64,000 bases of DNA from positions 2,418,001 through 2,482,000 of the forward strand of contig NZ_CP015243.1 in the NCBI RefSeq assembly GCF_001648175.1, given 5' to 3'. Below the pieces are notes generated by a model. The model ran no database searches, was not told where the DNA came from, and was given only the letters and a program-made list of their open reading frames with translations. Source of the DNA: Halotalea alkalilenta (lineage in GTDB: Bacteria > Pseudomonadota > Gammaproteobacteria > Pseudomonadales > Halomonadaceae). The position numbers and the translations under genes were made by a program. The number at the start of each line of letters is the position of its first letter. The stretch's first letter is position 1. Positions 1-9,688 of the stretch are shown here, one piece after another.

Positions 1-915
1 CGCCTCGATCTTCGCCACCGAGGCGGCTGGAAGGCCATAGCGTTCGCCGTGCTTGGCGAGCATCTCGTAGGTGACCTGGGTCGGCACCACGAACGTCCCC
101 AGTTCGGCCATCCTCCGCGCGGTTTCGGCATCGGCCAGGTTGCCGTGCTCGATACTGCGTACTCCGCATTCGATCGCTCGGCGGATGGCGCGCGAGGTAT
201 AGGCGTGGGCCATGACGTAGGTGTTGGCCGCCTCGGCTTCATCCACGATGGCCCGGATCTCCGCTTCACTGTATTGGGTGTTGGCGATCGGGTCGGTGGG
301 CGAGGCGACACCGCCCGATGCCATGATCTTGATCTGGCTGGCGCCCTGCTGCAGCTCCTCGCGCACTGCCAGGCGCACCGCCTCGACTCCGTCGACCACC
401 CGGGCGATAGCGCCGGCGCGGAAGCAGCACGAGCAGGGTTCGGTCATCAACAGCTCGCCACGGGCACGGAAGTCGCCGTGTCCGCCGGTCTGCGACAGCG
501 CCTTGCCGGAGGCGAATATCCTTGGTCCTGCGATGAGGCCCTGCTCGACCGCCTGGGCCAGTGCCCAGTCGGCGCCCCCGGCGTCGCGGACGCTGGTGAA
601 CCCGCGCGCCAGCATCGCTGCGATGATCGGCACCGCGCGCAGGGTCACCAATGCATTGGGGACCCGGGCGTTGAGCCCGAGATTGGCATTGGCCGCCAGT
701 ACGTGGACATGGCAGTCGATCAGCCCCGGCATCAGCGTCTTGCCCTGGATGTCGATGATCCGGTCATGGGGTTCGGCGAGGGCGATCTGACCGGCGGACA
801 CAGCGATGATGCGATCGCCTTCGACCACCAGGTCGAGCCCGCTGCGATAGCGGCCGTCGTCGGGGTCGAGCAGCCGCGCGTTGGTGAAGATCAGCCGGGG
901 GAGGCGAGGGCTCAT
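1..915 (-). CDS. Amidohydrolase family metal-dependent hydrolase (C-terminus beyond window)
   Basis: I read this gene directly from the minus strand; it runs off the left edge, so about 305 N-terminal residues are visible. It starts at an ATG (complement of 913-915). The N-terminus has the small beta domain of amidohydrolases, followed by the DCHVHV metal-binding HxH motif on strand 1 of the TIM barrel. Further on come GADWALAQAVEQG, KIMASGGVASP and EHGNLAD segments, typical of the imidazolonepropionase/prolidase-like branch that hydrolyses C-N bonds in cyclic amides or dipeptides with a bound metal. The substrate cannot be told from sequence. No signal peptide is seen, so it is probably cytosolic. 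It is divergent from the NUDIX gene. Confidence 0.85.
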   Translation of the reverse strand, partial: MSPRLPRLIFTNARLLDPDDGRYRSGLDLVVEGDRIIAVSAGQIALAEPHDRIIDIQGKTLMPGLIDCHVHVLAANANLGLNARVPNALVTLRAVPIIAAMLARGFTSVRDAGGADWALAQAVEQGLIAGPRIFASGKALSQTGGHGDFRARGELLMTEPCSCCFRAGAIARVVDGVEAVRLAVREELQQGASQIKIMASGGVASPTDPIANTQYSEAEIRAIVDEAEAANTYVMAHAYTSRAIRRAIECGVRSIEHGNLADAETARRMAELGTFVVPTQVTYEMLAKHGERYGLPAASVAKIEA

Positions 916-1086
916 CAACAGGCTCCTTGGAAACGGATACGGTCATGGTAGAGGAATGCGCCGAGGGTGCTGGCCGCGGCGGCAGCGGTTCGATCTTCAT
1001 CCGGGTTCTTGCCACCGGTTTCATCCCGCGCTGGGGCGCGGGGCATGGATGGACTAGTCTAGTCGGGTGATTCAACCAGGATAGAG

Positions 1087-1716
1087 ATGATCATGTCCCA
1101 CGATTGGGTCGATTTCGCCAAGCGCCTGCGCGCCATTGCCCAGACCGGGCAGACCTACACCGACAATCGCTACGAGCTCGAGCGCTACCAGGAACTCGAG
1201 CGGCTCACCAACCAGATGTTCGCAGTGCTCGCCGAGACGCCGGTGGCGCGGGTCGAGCAGCTGTTCATCCCCGATCGAGGCTATGCCACGCCCAAGGTGG
1301 ACGTACGCGGGGCGGTGTTCCGCGATGACCGCGTGCTGCTGGTACGCGAGCAGCGCGACCGGCGCTGGACCCTGCCCGGCGGCTGGGCCGATGTATGCGA
1401 GCCGCCGTCGAGCTGCGTGCTGCGCGAGATCCACGAGGAGTCTGGCTACTTCGCGGTCAACCCGCGTCTCGCCCTGCTGCGCGATCGCAGCCTCCACCCC
1501 TATCTGCCGGTGACGCCTGAACACATCTACAAACTGTTCTACGTCTGCGATGAAGTGGAAGGTGGAGGTTTCGTGCCCAACAACGAGACCGACGCGGCCG
1601 ATTTCTTCGCCCTCAACGCGCTGCCCGAGCTTTCGCTCGGCCGCACGCTGGAGAAAGACATCCACCATCTCTGGGCCTTCGCCAGCGGCGAGGTCGACCG
1701 GGTGCATTCGGACTGA
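1087..1716 (+). CDS. NUDIX hydrolase with N-terminal NUDIX-associated domain
   Basis: A 209-residue protein. Residues 1-60 form a helical N-terminal extension like that of ADP-ribose/nucleoside-diphosphate NUDIX enzymes. The NUDIX box follows: GGWADVCEPPSSCVLREIHE then ESGY fits GX5EX7REUXEEXGU completely, with all metal-binding glutamates present. Such enzymes cleave nucleoside diphosphates linked to another moiety; the substrate here is unknown. An AGGATAGAG sequence precedes the first ATG; a second ATG lies two codons downstream (1093), so the start is uncertain by two residues. It stands alone, divergent from the amidohydrolase gene. Confidence 0.9.
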   Translation: MIMSHDWVDFAKRLRAIAQTGQTYTDNRYELERYQELERLTNQMFAVLAETPVARVEQLFIPDRGYATPKVDVRGAVFRDDRVLLVREQRDRRWTLPGGWADVCEPPSSCVLREIHEESGYFAVNPRLALLRDRSLHPYLPVTPEHIYKLFYVCDEVEGGGFVPNNETDAADFFALNALPELSLGRTLEKDIHHLWAFASGEVDRVHSD

Positions 1717-1864
1717 CCGCGATTGGCGCGAGGCCTACCGAGGGATCGTTGCTGAGCGCACTTTGGCGCGGCTTTCGGTAGCGCAGCGTATCGCCCAGTG
1801 GCGTTCGAGCTAGAGGGCCAGAAGCTTTACGAGCCAGGATGTCGCGGTCGCTTGACCCGTGAGA

Positions 1865-2332
1865 TCAGGCCTTAACGCCGAGCAGCCGGCGCCACGGCTG
1901 CATCGCCGAGGCGTTGAAGCCATGGCGGGCGTAGAAGCGCTGTGCGGTGAGGTTGTCGCCGTCGGTCAAAAGCGTCACCCGGCGGCAGCCCTCCCGCTCG
2001 GCCAGCGCAACGGCTGCCTCGAGCAGCCGGCCGCCGATGCCCTCGCCGCGGGCGGCGGGGGTGACCACCATGTCTTCGAGCATCGCCACTTTCGCGCCCA
2101 GCGCGGTGGAGAGGGTGAACAGCAGCCCGACCATGCCGAGCACCTCGTCACCTTGCCTTGCCACCAGGATCCGGCCGAGGGCCGGCGCATCGATGATCAT
2201 TTCCAGGCCGCGGAGCTGGGCGTCGGGGTCCGGCGCGAAGTCGCTCTCCTGGGCGAACAACAGCCCGAGCAGGGCGCTGAGCTCGGGCAGCATCCCGGGC
2301 GTGGCGGGAACGATCTCGATCGGTCGCGGCAT
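1865..2332 (-). CDS. GNAT family N-acetyltransferase
   Basis: 155 residues, a full-length single GNAT domain. The acetyl-CoA binding signature is visible in the middle: a hydrophobic strand ending VAMLEDMVV, then TPAARGEGIGGRLLEAA, which fits the R/Q-x-x-G-x-G/A pyrophosphate-binding loop. The C-terminal part (GDNLTAQRFYARHGF) matches the usual last helix and strand. The family moves an acetyl group from acetyl-CoA to an amine; the acceptor cannot be inferred. The gene lies downstream of mgsA-pyk on the same strand, 68 bp after mgsA, so it may be co-transcribed with them. Confidence 0.9.
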   Translation of the reverse strand: MPRPIEIVPATPGMLPELSALLGLLFAQESDFAPDPDAQLRGLEMIIDAPALGRILVARQGDEVLGMVGLLFTLSTALGAKVAMLEDMVVTPAARGEGIGGRLLEAAVALAEREGCRRVTLLTDGDNLTAQRFYARHGFNASAMQPWRRLLGVKA

Positions 2333-2400
2333 CGCGAGACCTCGTGCGAACAGGCGATGAGAGGATGAGAAATAGCGCGCTGCATATTGCTACGCGAGTT

Positions 2401-2883
2401 TCAGATACGGCTGGCGACCCACTCGGCTGCGTCGGGAATCGCGATCGGATAGTCCTTGGACATCGACGGGGCCTCGAACATGAAGTCGGCAGTGGCGACG
2501 TTGGTCGCCACCGGCACGTTCCACAGCGCGGCCAGGCGCAGCAGCGCCTTGACGTCGGGATCGTGCGGCTGGGGTGAGAACGGATCCCAGAAGAACACCA
2601 GCACGTCGAGGCGCTGCTCGCTGATTCGCGCGCCGATCTGCTGGTCTCCTCCGAGCGGTCCGCTCATCACCCCTTCGACTTCGAGTCCCAGTGCATCCGC
2701 GAGCCGCTTGGCGGTGGTGCCGGTGCCGAGCAGCGAGTGGCGCGAGAGCGTCTCGCGCCATTTGCCCGCCCAGCCGATCAGTTCGTCCTTCTTCGCATCG
2801 TGGGCGACCAGCGCAATGCGCTTGCGTGCCGGCAGCACTCTCGATGCGTGGCGGGTCGGGCGCTGGTCAGCCAATTTTCTCAC
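2401..2883 (-). CDS. mgsA: Methylglyoxal synthase
   Basis: 160 residues. MgsA converts dihydroxyacetone phosphate to methylglyoxal and phosphate, a bypass used when triose phosphates build up. Visible family features are [16 protein letters not shown] near the N-terminus, the phosphate-binding [11 protein letters not shown], the catalytic aspartate loop [11 protein letters not shown], and [20 protein letters not shown]. The start overlaps the 3' end of pyk by 17 bp, so the two are translationally linked and probably one transcript. Pairing with pyruvate kinase makes sense, as both act at lower glycolysis. A shorter N-terminus is possible, since the KKRIAL-type start lies about 20 residues in. 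Confidence 0.93.
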   Translation of the reverse strand: MRKLADQRPTRHASRVLPARKRIALVAHDAKKDELIGWAGKWRETLSRHSLLGTGTTAKRLADALGLEVEGVMSGPLGGDQQIGARISEQRLDVLVFFWDPFSPQPHDPDVKALLRLAALWNVPVATNVATADFMFEAPSMSKDYPIAIPDAAEWVASRI

Positions 2884-4336
2884 CGACCTGGACGATCTTC
2901 ATCACGTTGGTTCCGCCCTGAGCGGAGTGATGATCGCCGCGGGTGAGGATTACGAAGTCGCCCTTGTCGGCGAGCCCGCGCTTGCCGAGTTCATCGATCA
3001 CGCGGCTGTTGACCTCGGCGGAGGGCATGCTGTCGGCGTCGAACAGCACCGGCAGTACGCCGCGGAACAGCGCCATGCGACGCAGCGTGCTCGGGTTGCT
3101 CGAGAGTGCGACGATCGGCAGGCCCGAGCGGATCCGGGAGGCGATCAGCGGGGTGTGGCCGGTCTCGGTGAGACAGGCGATCACCGCGACCCCCTGCAGG
3201 TGGTTGGCGGCGTACATCGCCGACAGCGCCACGGTTTCGTCGATGCGATGGAAAGTGTCCTTGATCCGGTGCTTGGACTCCTGCGCGGCGCGCTCGCGCT
3301 CGGCGCCGAGGCAGCAGCGGTCCATCGCCTTGATCGTCTCGACCGGGAACTTGCCGGCCGCGGTCTCGGCCGAACACATCACCGCGTCGGTGCCGTCGAG
3401 TACCGCGTTGGCGACATCGAACACTTCGGCGCGGGTCGGCAGGGGCGACTCGATCATCGACTCCATCATCTGGGTGGCGGTGATCACCAGCCGATCGAGC
3501 GTGCGGGCGCGGGCGATCATCCGCTTCTGTACCCCGATCAGCTGGGCGTCGCCGATCTCGACGCCGAGATCGCCGCGAGCGACCATCACCGCGTCGGAGG
3601 CGAGGATGATGCCATCGAGGGTCTCGTCGTCGGCGACCGCCTCGGCGCGCTCGACCTTGGCCACCAGGCCGATGTTGCGTCCGGCGTCGCCGAGCAGGTC
3701 GCGGGCGAGACGCATGTCATCGCCCGAGCGTGGGAACGAGACCGCGAGGTAGTCGACCTCGAGGGCCACTGCGGTCAGCATGTCCTCCTTGTCCTTCTCG
3801 GTCAGCGCCGAGGCGGAGAGGCCGCCGCCCTGCTTGTTGATTCCCTTGTTGTTGGAAAGCTTGCCGCCGACCTGGACCTTGCATTCGATCCGCGGCGGCG
3901 CCACCTTGATCACCTCGAACACCACCCGACCGTCATCGAGCAGCAGCACGTCTCCAGGGACGACGTCGTCGGCGAGCGCTTTGTAGTCGCAGCCGACCTG
4001 GTACTGGTCGCCCTCGTCACGACCGAGGGAGACGTCGATCACGAAGTTGGCGCCGTCTTCCAGCTCCACCGGGCCGTCTTTGAAGCGGGCGATGCGGATC
4101 TTCGGGCCCTGCAGGTCGCCGAGGATGGCGACGTTGCGGGCGTAGCGCTCCGCAGCGGCGCGTACCGCGTCGACCCGCTTGCGATGATCGTCCGCGCTGC
4201 CATGGGAGAAGTTGAGCCGGACCACGTCGACCCCCGCCTTGATCATCGCATCGAGCACGCCGGGTCGATCGCTGGCCGGACCGAGGGTGGCGACGATTTT
4301 CGTGCGGCGAATCGGTACATGTTGGGATTGCGACAT
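2867..4336 (-). CDS. pyk: Pyruvate kinase
   Basis: 489 residues from the ATG at 4336. An in-frame TTG lies one codon upstream, but GGAG sits at the right distance from the ATG. It catalyses phosphoenolpyruvate + ADP to pyruvate + ATP in the cytosol. Seen: [11 protein letters not shown] at the N-terminus; [13 protein letters not shown]; the metal and PEP site [38 protein letters not shown]; and the C-terminal allosteric domain ending in an [15 protein letters not shown] segment. Length and order are normal for the PykA/PykF family. It is the first gene of pyk-mgsA. A large antisense open frame over it (2456-4393) is a codon-bias shadow. Confidence 0.97.
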   Translation of the reverse strand: MSQSQHVPIRRTKIVATLGPASDRPGVLDAMIKAGVDVVRLNFSHGSADDHRKRVDAVRAAAERYARNVAILGDLQGPKIRIARFKDGPVELEDGANFVIDVSLGRDEGDQYQVGCDYKALADDVVPGDVLLLDDGRVVFEVIKVAPPRIECKVQVGGKLSNNKGINKQGGGLSASALTEKDKEDMLTAVALEVDYLAVSFPRSGDDMRLARDLLGDAGRNIGLVAKVERAEAVADDETLDGIILASDAVMVARGDLGVEIGDAQLIGVQKRMIARARTLDRLVITATQMMESMIESPLPTRAEVFDVANAVLDGTDAVMCSAETAAGKFPVETIKAMDRCCLGAERERAAQESKHRIKDTFHRIDETVALSAMYAANHLQGVAVIACLTETGHTPLIASRIRSGLPIVALSSNPSTLRRMALFRGVLPVLFDADSMPSAEVNSRVIDELGKRGLADKGDFVILTRGDHHSAQGGTNVMKIVQVGEKIG

Positions 4337-4713
4337 CAAGTGGTCTCCTTGCGCATCTATGCGTCAGTCATGCGTCAGTGTAATTGTCCGTAATTTAACG
4401 GATTTGTGCGTGCCGGGCGACTCGACCAAAAGGGTGTGGCGGCGAATATGGTAGTTGGAATCCGTTCATTCTCTACTTTCGGCGCTGGGGCGTCACTGGT
4501 TTTCCGCGCTGCTTCGCGTGCGCAAAAGAGCAACTCGTGCTTCCTTTATTCAGCCGCACCGATCGAGCCGCAATGATCCTGCATACGGGTTCGCTCGAAG
4601 GGCGGCAGTTGGCGAAGCGTCCCAGGCTAGGTTAGGGTAGGCGCATTTTTCCCGGGCTGGTCGCGAACGACTTGAGCCCCGCCGCTGAACGCGGCGCAAC
4701 GAGATGGAGCGCT
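4337..4713. other. Intergenic region between divergent pyk and topA
   Basis: No gene is seen in these 377 bp. It must hold the promoters of pyk (leftward) and topA (rightward). In the pyk leader, the 10-mer ATGCGTCAGT occurs twice in direct orientation at 4359-4368 and 4370-4379, an 11-bp period. Just beyond is an AT-rich stretch (4380-4402), the likely pyk promoter core. Short open frames here have no recognisable content. Confidence 0.5.
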
Positions 4714-7335
4714 ATGGGTAAGTCACTGGTGATCGTCGAGTCGCCGGCCAAGGCCAAGACCATCAATAAATACCTCGGTAACGACTTCGTCGTGAAGTCG
4801 AGCGTCGGCCACATCCGCGACCTGCCCAGCGGTGGCAAGGGTGCGAGCGATCCGGCCGAGCGTGCGCGTCAGGCGGCCACCACCCGCAAGATGAGCGCGG
4901 AGGAGAAAGTCGAGTACCGGCGGCAGAAGTCGCGCGAGCAGCTGGTGCGGCGGATGGGGGTCGATCCCGAGCATGACTGGCGGGCGCATTACGAAGTGCT
5001 GCCGGGTAAGGAGAAAGTCGTCGAGGAGCTCAAGCGCCTGGCGGAGAAGGCCGACACCGTCTATCTCGCGACCGACTTGGACCGCGAAGGTGAGGCGATC
5101 GCCTGGCACCTGCGCGAGACCATCGGCGGCGATGAAACCCGCTACAAGCGGGTGGTGTTCAACGAGATCACCAAGAATGCGATTCGCCAGGCCTTCGAGG
5201 CGCCGGGCACGCTGCAGATGGACCGTGTCCAGGCGCAGCAGGCCCGGCGTTTCCTCGACCGGGTGGTCGGGTTCATGGTCTCGCCACTGCTGTGGGCGAA
5301 GGTCGCGCGCGGGCTCTCCGCGGGGCGAGTGCAGTCGGTGGCGGTACGGCTGATCGTCGATCGCGAGCGCGAGATTCGTGCCTTCGTCCCCGAAGAATAC
5401 TGGGACGTGCACGCCGATCTGGCCGCGCCGACCGGTGAGGCCATCCGCTTCGAGCTGGCACGCAAGGACGGCGAGGCGTTTCGCCCGACCAGCGAAGCCG
5501 AGACGCTCGCCGCGATCGAAGGGCTGCGCAAGGCACGGCTTGCGATCACCAATCGCGAAGACAAACCGACTTCCAGCAAGCCGGGCGCGCCCTACATCAC
5601 CTCGACGCTGCAGCAGGCGGCCAGCGGCCGGCTCGGCTTCTCGGTGAAAAAGACCATGACGCTGGCCCAGCGGCTTTATGAAGCGGGCTACATCACCTAC
5701 ATGCGTACCGATTCGACCAACCTGTCGAACGATGCGATCGAGATGGCGCGCGCCCACATCGAGGCGCAGTTCGGCGAGCGCTACCTGCCGGCGCAGCCCA
5801 ACCGCTACGCCAGCAAGGACGGCGCCCAGGAGGCGCACGAAGCGATTCGCCCCACCGAGGTCAAGCGTTCGGCGGGGGCGCTCGAAGGCATGGAGCGTGA
5901 CGCCGAGCGGCTCTACGAGCTGATCTGGCGCCAGTTCGTCGCTTGCCAGATGACCCCGGCGCAGTATCTCTCCAGCACCCTGAGCGTCGAGGTCGATGGT
6001 TTCGAGCTGCGCGCCAAGGGGCGGGTGCTCAAGTTCGACGGCTATACCCGGGTCTCGGTCCCGGCCGGACGCCAGGCCGAGGACCAGGCGCTGCCCGATC
6101 TCGATCCCGGCACGCCGCTGGAGCTGGTCCAGCTCGATCCCCAGCAGCACTTCACCAAGCCGAGCCCGCGCTACACTGAAGCGAGCCTGGTCAAGGAGCT
6201 CGAGAAGCGCGGCATCGGCCGGCCCTCGACCTATGCCTCGATCATTTCGACGATTCAGGAGCGCGGCTACGTGGTGCTCGAGAATCGGCGCTTCTATGCC
6301 GAGACCCTCGGTGAGATCGTCACCGACCGGCTGGTCGAGTCGTTCAACGACCTGCTCGACTACAGTTTCACCGCGCGGATGGAGGACGAACTCGATCGGG
6401 TGGCCGGCGGCGAGCGCCGTTGGATCGACCTGCTCGATAGTTTCTACGCCGACTTCAAAGGCCAGCTCGACCACGCCGAGGGCGAGGATGGGATGCGGCC
6501 CAACCTGCCGATTCCCACCGACATCGATTGCCCCACCTGCGGGCGCAAGATGCAGATTCGCATTGCCTCCACCGGTGTGTTCCTCGGCTGCTCGGGCTAC
6601 AACCTGCCGCCGAAGGAGCGCTGCAAGACCACCATCGACCTGATTCCAGGCGACGAGGTGGTGCCCGCCGACGCAGGCGATGAGGCCGAGACCGATGCGC
6701 TGCGGGCACGCCGGCGTAATCCCCGCACCGGCAACGCGATGGACAGCTATCTGATCGATGAGCATCGCAAGCTGCACCTGAGCAACGACGACGACGGCTA
6801 CTACGAGATCGAGGAAGGGCGATTCAAGCTCAAGGGCTATGAAGGGCCGACGCTCGAATGCGACAAGTGCGGCGCCGAGATGCAGCTGCGCTCGGGGCGT
6901 TTCGGCAAGTACTTCGCCTGCACCAACACGGCCTGTGGCAATACCCGCAAACTGCTCAAGAGCGGCGAGCCGGCACCGCCCAAGATGGAGCCGGTGCCGA
7001 TGCCCGAGCTGCGCTGCCAGAAGGTCGATGACCACTACGTGCTGCGCGACGGTGCCAGCGGCCTGTTCCTGGCCGCGAGCGGTTTTCCCAAGAACCGCGA
7101 GACACGTGCGCCGCTGGTCGCCGAGCTGGTGGCGCATCGCGACGAGCTGCCGGAGAAGTATCTTTTCCTGCTCGACGCCCCCAAGGCCGACCCCGATGGC
7201 CAGCCGGCGCAGATCCGCTTCTCGCGCAAGACCAAGAGCCAGTACGTGATGAGCGAGGTCGACGGCAAGCCGACCGGCTGGCGCGCGATGTACGAGGACG
7301 GGCGCTGGCGGGTAGAGGACAAGCGCAAGGGCTGA
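4714..7335 (+). CDS. topA: DNA topoisomerase I (type IA)
   Basis: 873 residues from the ATG at 4714, chosen because [17 protein letters not shown] is the standard TopA start; the upstream in-frame extension is not conserved in character. It relaxes negative supercoils through a 5'-phosphotyrosine intermediate. The Toprim domain (about 1-140) has VESPAKAKT and the [13 protein letters not shown] metal site. The catalytic tyrosine is in [11 protein letters not shown]. The C-terminus carries topoisomerase Cys4 zinc ribbons: [11 protein letters not shown] with a distant second pair, and [19 protein letters not shown] then ACTNTAC. The length is normal. A 1016-residue antisense frame is a shadow. 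Confidence 0.98.
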   Translation: MGKSLVIVESPAKAKTINKYLGNDFVVKSSVGHIRDLPSGGKGASDPAERARQAATTRKMSAEEKVEYRRQKSREQLVRRMGVDPEHDWRAHYEVLPGKEKVVEELKRLAEKADTVYLATDLDREGEAIAWHLRETIGGDETRYKRVVFNEITKNAIRQAFEAPGTLQMDRVQAQQARRFLDRVVGFMVSPLLWAKVARGLSAGRVQSVAVRLIVDREREIRAFVPEEYWDVHADLAAPTGEAIRFELARKDGEAFRPTSEAETLAAIEGLRKARLAITNREDKPTSSKPGAPYITSTLQQAASGRLGFSVKKTMTLAQRLYEAGYITYMRTDSTNLSNDAIEMARAHIEAQFGERYLPAQPNRYASKDGAQEAHEAIRPTEVKRSAGALEGMERDAERLYELIWRQFVACQMTPAQYLSSTLSVEVDGFELRAKGRVLKFDGYTRVSVPAGRQAEDQALPDLDPGTPLELVQLDPQQHFTKPSPRYTEASLVKELEKRGIGRPSTYASIISTIQERGYVVLENRRFYAETLGEIVTDRLVESFNDLLDYSFTARMEDELDRVAGGERRWIDLLDSFYADFKGQLDHAEGEDGMRPNLPIPTDIDCPTCGRKMQIRIASTGVFLGCSGYNLPPKERCKTTIDLIPGDEVVPADAGDEAETDALRARRRNPRTGNAMDSYLIDEHRKLHLSNDDDGYYEIEEGRFKLKGYEGPTLECDKCGAEMQLRSGRFGKYFACTNTACGNTRKLLKSGEPAPPKMEPVPMPELRCQKVDDHYVLRDGASGLFLAASGFPKNRETRAPLVAELVAHRDELPEKYLFLLDAPKADPDGQPAQIRFSRKTKSQYVMSEVDGKPTGWRAMYEDGRWRVEDKRKG

Positions 7336-7348
7336 CGAGGAGGCCGGT

Positions 7349-7804
7349 GTGGAAGCACGTCGTCGTACCAACCAATTGCTGTATCGCGCCGATTTGCTGT
7401 TGGGGCAGCCAGCGGTGGGCGATGTCGAGCAGCAGCTCGTCGATGCCCGCCGGGCGGCGCTGGAGGAGGGGGCGCTGGCGCTGATCGACCTGGCACTCGA
7501 TGCCTTGGTGGCCGAGCTGCTCCGTCTTCCCACTTGGCCGCAAGGCGGGTGGCGCAGTGGACTGATCCAAGGCGCGGATGACAATGCCGAGCTCTCGCGG
7601 CTTTCGGCGGCGCTGCTGTCGCCTGAGGGTGAGCTGAGAGCGCTGGGAGAAAGCCTCGAGGCTTTGCGTGGTTTCGAGGTCAAGGCGCCGGTACGCCCGG
7701 GAATGATCGCGGTGGGCAACGCCCAGCGCCCGTCCGTCGAGATGAGCCTCGTACGACTCAAGGCGTTGACCAACGAGCTGCGCGAGAGCGCGCTGGAGTG
7801 GTGA
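7349..7804 (+). CDS. DUF6586-like conserved protein downstream of topA
   Basis: 151 residues starting with GTG at 7349; a strong GAGGAGG lies 5 bp upstream, which decides the start. The protein is helical and acidic with no membrane segment or signal. Its place directly after topA, 13 bp from the stop, matches the topA-DUF6586 arrangement of Pseudomonas and relatives, so it is probably transcribed with topA. No catalytic motif is visible and the function is unknown. The family call rests mainly on position and on the ARRRTNQLLYRADLLL N-terminus. Confidence 0.7.
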   Translation: MEARRRTNQLLYRADLLLGQPAVGDVEQQLVDARRAALEEGALALIDLALDALVAELLRLPTWPQGGWRSGLIQGADDNAELSRLSAALLSPEGELRALGESLEALRGFEVKAPVRPGMIAVGNAQRPSVEMSLVRLKALTNELRESALEW

Positions 7805-7817
7805 GTCTGTCACCCGG

Positions 7818-7845
7818 TTGACAGCGATGTTAGACTGGTCATAAG
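7818..7845 (+). promoter_or_regulatory. Putative sigma-70 promoter
   Basis: TTGACA (7818-7823), a perfect -35 box, is followed after 16 bp by CATAAG (7840-7845), a modest -10 box. It lies about 60 bp before the small gene at 7907 and gives it a promoter separate from topA. This is pattern-based only. Confidence 0.5.
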
Positions 7846-7906
7846 CAACGGCCACTGATCGTTTATCCAGTCGGTGGTCGTTTCACGTTTAGACCGAGGT
7901 GACTCA

Positions 7907-8149
7907 ATGTCCGATACCGCGATACTGGAAATCGTCGAGCTACCCGATGGAGAAGTCGTACTACGGCCCTCGGAGGGAGACGGCGAGGCGCTGGTCAGCG
8001 TGCGCTTTTCCGAGCAGGCCCTCGAACTGCTGCGCGACACCCGCTTCGAAGTGGCGCGTGAGATGATCGATCACGCCATCACCCGCACCAAGCTGTGGGA
8101 AGAGGGCGAGGTGATCGAGGAGCAGGGCGATCGGGTGACCATGCACTGA
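7907..8149 (+). CDS. Small conserved protein between topA and lexA
   Basis: 80 residues from MSDTAILEIVELPDG; the upstream in-frame start at 7874 lies in the leader, and GAGGTGACTC precedes the chosen ATG as a ribosome site. The protein is acidic and soluble, with no known motif. Pseudomonas has a small hypothetical gene at the same place between topA and lexA, which supports it as a real conserved gene of unknown function. It is convergent with lexA; the ICE now lies between the two. Confidence 0.75.
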   Translation: MSDTAILEIVELPDGEVVLRPSEGDGEALVSVRFSEQALELLRDTRFEVAREMIDHAITRTKLWEEGEVIEEQGDRVTMH

Positions 8150-8248
8150 CTGTGCGCTGAAAGGCGCTGGGCCGGCGGCCTGGCGGCGACGACCGTTGGA
8201 GTGGATGGCGCTCGAATCCTGAACGAACTACGAATCTTGAACGAACTA

Positions 8249-8272
8249 AAAGGGACGCCTCGGCGTCCCTTT
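8249..8272 (+). terminator. Hairpin downstream of the 7907 gene (probable terminator)
   Basis: An 11-bp perfect inverted repeat, AAAGGGACGCC and GGCGTCCCTTT, with a TC centre. It starts 100 bp after the gene stop. The T tract after it is short (TTT), so Rho-independent termination is plausible but not certain. A near-identical hairpin lies 50 kb away, next to lexA (58709-58736). Confidence 0.6.
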
Positions 8273-8896
8273 AGACTGCTGACAAAGTATTTGAAGACGC
8301 CACGATGGTTTCTAGCCGCCTCTGAGAGCGCGCTGGACGGCAATCGTTTGCACCGGGGTTTGCGACATGGATGTCGCAAAAGGCGCGCCCGGACAGGGAC
8401 GTCCATGCGCGCCGACCCGAGGGCAAACGATTGATCGGCCAGGGTTTCGCGATCTCGTGGCGGCGCGTCCCCTTTCGGGGGGAGCGCGAGGGGACCGCCC
8501 CTCGCATCTAAGCGAGCAAAAGGTGCGTCAGGCCCCAAACGGTTCTCGACTCGCCAGGATCGAGAGCGTCGCTGGGTCAAAAAATGGCCAGTGTCAAGCC
8601 CCTTGCATGCCAGTCACAAGGGGCAAAACCACAATTGAGACAGCAGGTTAGCGCTCCATCCGGGTGACTTTGGGACGAGCACCGGCATTCGCTGGGGGCC
8701 ACATAGGAGCTTCAGGAAAACCAGCTGGATCGTGCTGCATCGTCGAGAATGACGGTTGCACGAGTGGCCTAGCGTTCAATGATAGTGCAAAGCTTCGACA
8801 CGATCGATAGTGGCTCACGCCAAAGCCCCGAGCATTTGCAGAGGTCGCCGGCATCGCCATGATGATGAAAAAATCTAGCTGGGGACAGAGGACGAG
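8273..8896. repeat. Gene-free junction rich in nested inverted repeats
   Basis: No convincing gene in about 620 bp. An outer 11-bp perfect inverted repeat is CAATCGTTTGC (8341-8351) against GCAAACGATTG (8423-8433). Inside it, TTTGCGACAT (8359-8368) pairs with ATGTCGCAAA (8371-8380). Further on, GCCCCTTG (8598-8605) pairs with CAAGGGGC (8617-8624). The structure resembles REP/MITE-like intergenic elements or a structured RNA. The left boundary of the ICE should lie in this stretch, but I cannot place it. A minus-strand open frame at 8648-8850 has protein-like composition but no recognisable start or family. Confidence 0.5.
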
Positions 8897-9688
8897 ATGG
8901 CTACAGCAAGCAATGCGATTCCATGGGGGCCGGTCCGATCTACGCTGACCGAGAAGTTCAGTTTTGGCGACATCAAACAGATCGTCGGATACGGCGATCT
9001 GGACATGTCCCGTATCGCGCACCTCGAACAAAAGCCACAGAATGGCGCATCGAAGTCCCAGCTCCTGAGCGAGATCGACAAACAGGTCGGTGCGATGGAT
9101 GACAAGTGTCGTAACGCTTTTGTCTCCATCTGTTGCGAAGAAATGATGCGCCGCAAGTCCGATGTCATAGAGGAGCTGGATCGGGTCCTTTCGCGCGTGG
9201 GCTGGAAGTTCTCCGGTACGTCCCTGGTCCCTGTTGATATTTTCGATATCGCAGAACTGGCCGACATCCCCGAAGCGGCACATGCGGATATCCAGAAAGC
9301 GGCGAGCAGGCTGCGCGATGGCGACTTGAGTGGCGCTCTCTCGGCCGCCTGCGGAGCCCTGGATGCCGTTACCAGCGACATTTATGGTCGGTATCGCCTA
9401 GGCGATCCCGGAAAGGCATCGTTCCAGGAGCGTATCAAGAAGTCCATCGACGCCTTGGAGGTGAAAGACAGCTTGATGCGGGAACTGGCCGAGATCGGAT
9501 GGTCTGAATCTGACTACAAACCACTGTCCGCGAACATCGAAGGCTCATTGAATCAAGCAGCGTTCGTGATGCAGAAGCTGCGTTCCGATATGGGCGATGT
9601 CCACGGGACGAAGCCCGTCATCACAGCACTGGTGTATGACTCCATCAAATGGTCATCCCTGCTGCTGAGAGTCTTGGCGATCCGTTAG
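8897..9688 (+). CDS. Abortive-infection (Abi_C-like) protein
   Basis: 263 residues, ATG preceded by AGAGGA. The C-terminal third has the look of the Abi_C domain: a helix with ALSAACGALDAVTSDIYGRY, then SDMGDVHGTKPV followed by a long hydrophobic helix (TALVYDSIKWSSLLLRVL). The D-x-HG-x-x segment is the hallmark of this family. The N-terminus is not recognised. Abi_C proteins are linked to phage exclusion, but the biochemistry is poorly known. It is the last gene at this end of the ICE, in opposite orientation to the trb operon, and its 3' end overlaps the DUF2274 gene by 36 bp. This suggests a late insertion of a defence gene at the element border. Confidence 0.65.
   Translation: MATASNAIPWGPVRSTLTEKFSFGDIKQIVGYGDLDMSRIAHLEQKPQNGASKSQLLSEIDKQVGAMDDKCRNAFVSICCEEMMRRKSDVIEELDRVLSRVGWKFSGTSLVPVDIFDIAELADIPEAAHADIQKAASRLRDGDLSGALSAACGALDAVTSDIYGRYRLGDPGKASFQERIKKSIDALEVKDSLMRELAEIGWSESDYKPLSANIEGSLNQAAFVMQKLRSDMGDVHGTKPVITALVYDSIKWSSLLLRVLAIR

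Noticed and set aside
2456..4393. 645-codon plus-strand open frame
   Set aside because: It lies antisense to pyk, and its composition (His/Asp/Arg-rich without motifs) is that of a GC-rich shadow.
4723..7773. 1016-codon minus-strand open frame
   Set aside because: Antisense to topA and DUF6586-like gene; no family content.
8648..8850. Minus-strand open frame with protein-like tail
   Set aside because: No start, ribosome site or family could be recognised; kept only as a possible remnant.
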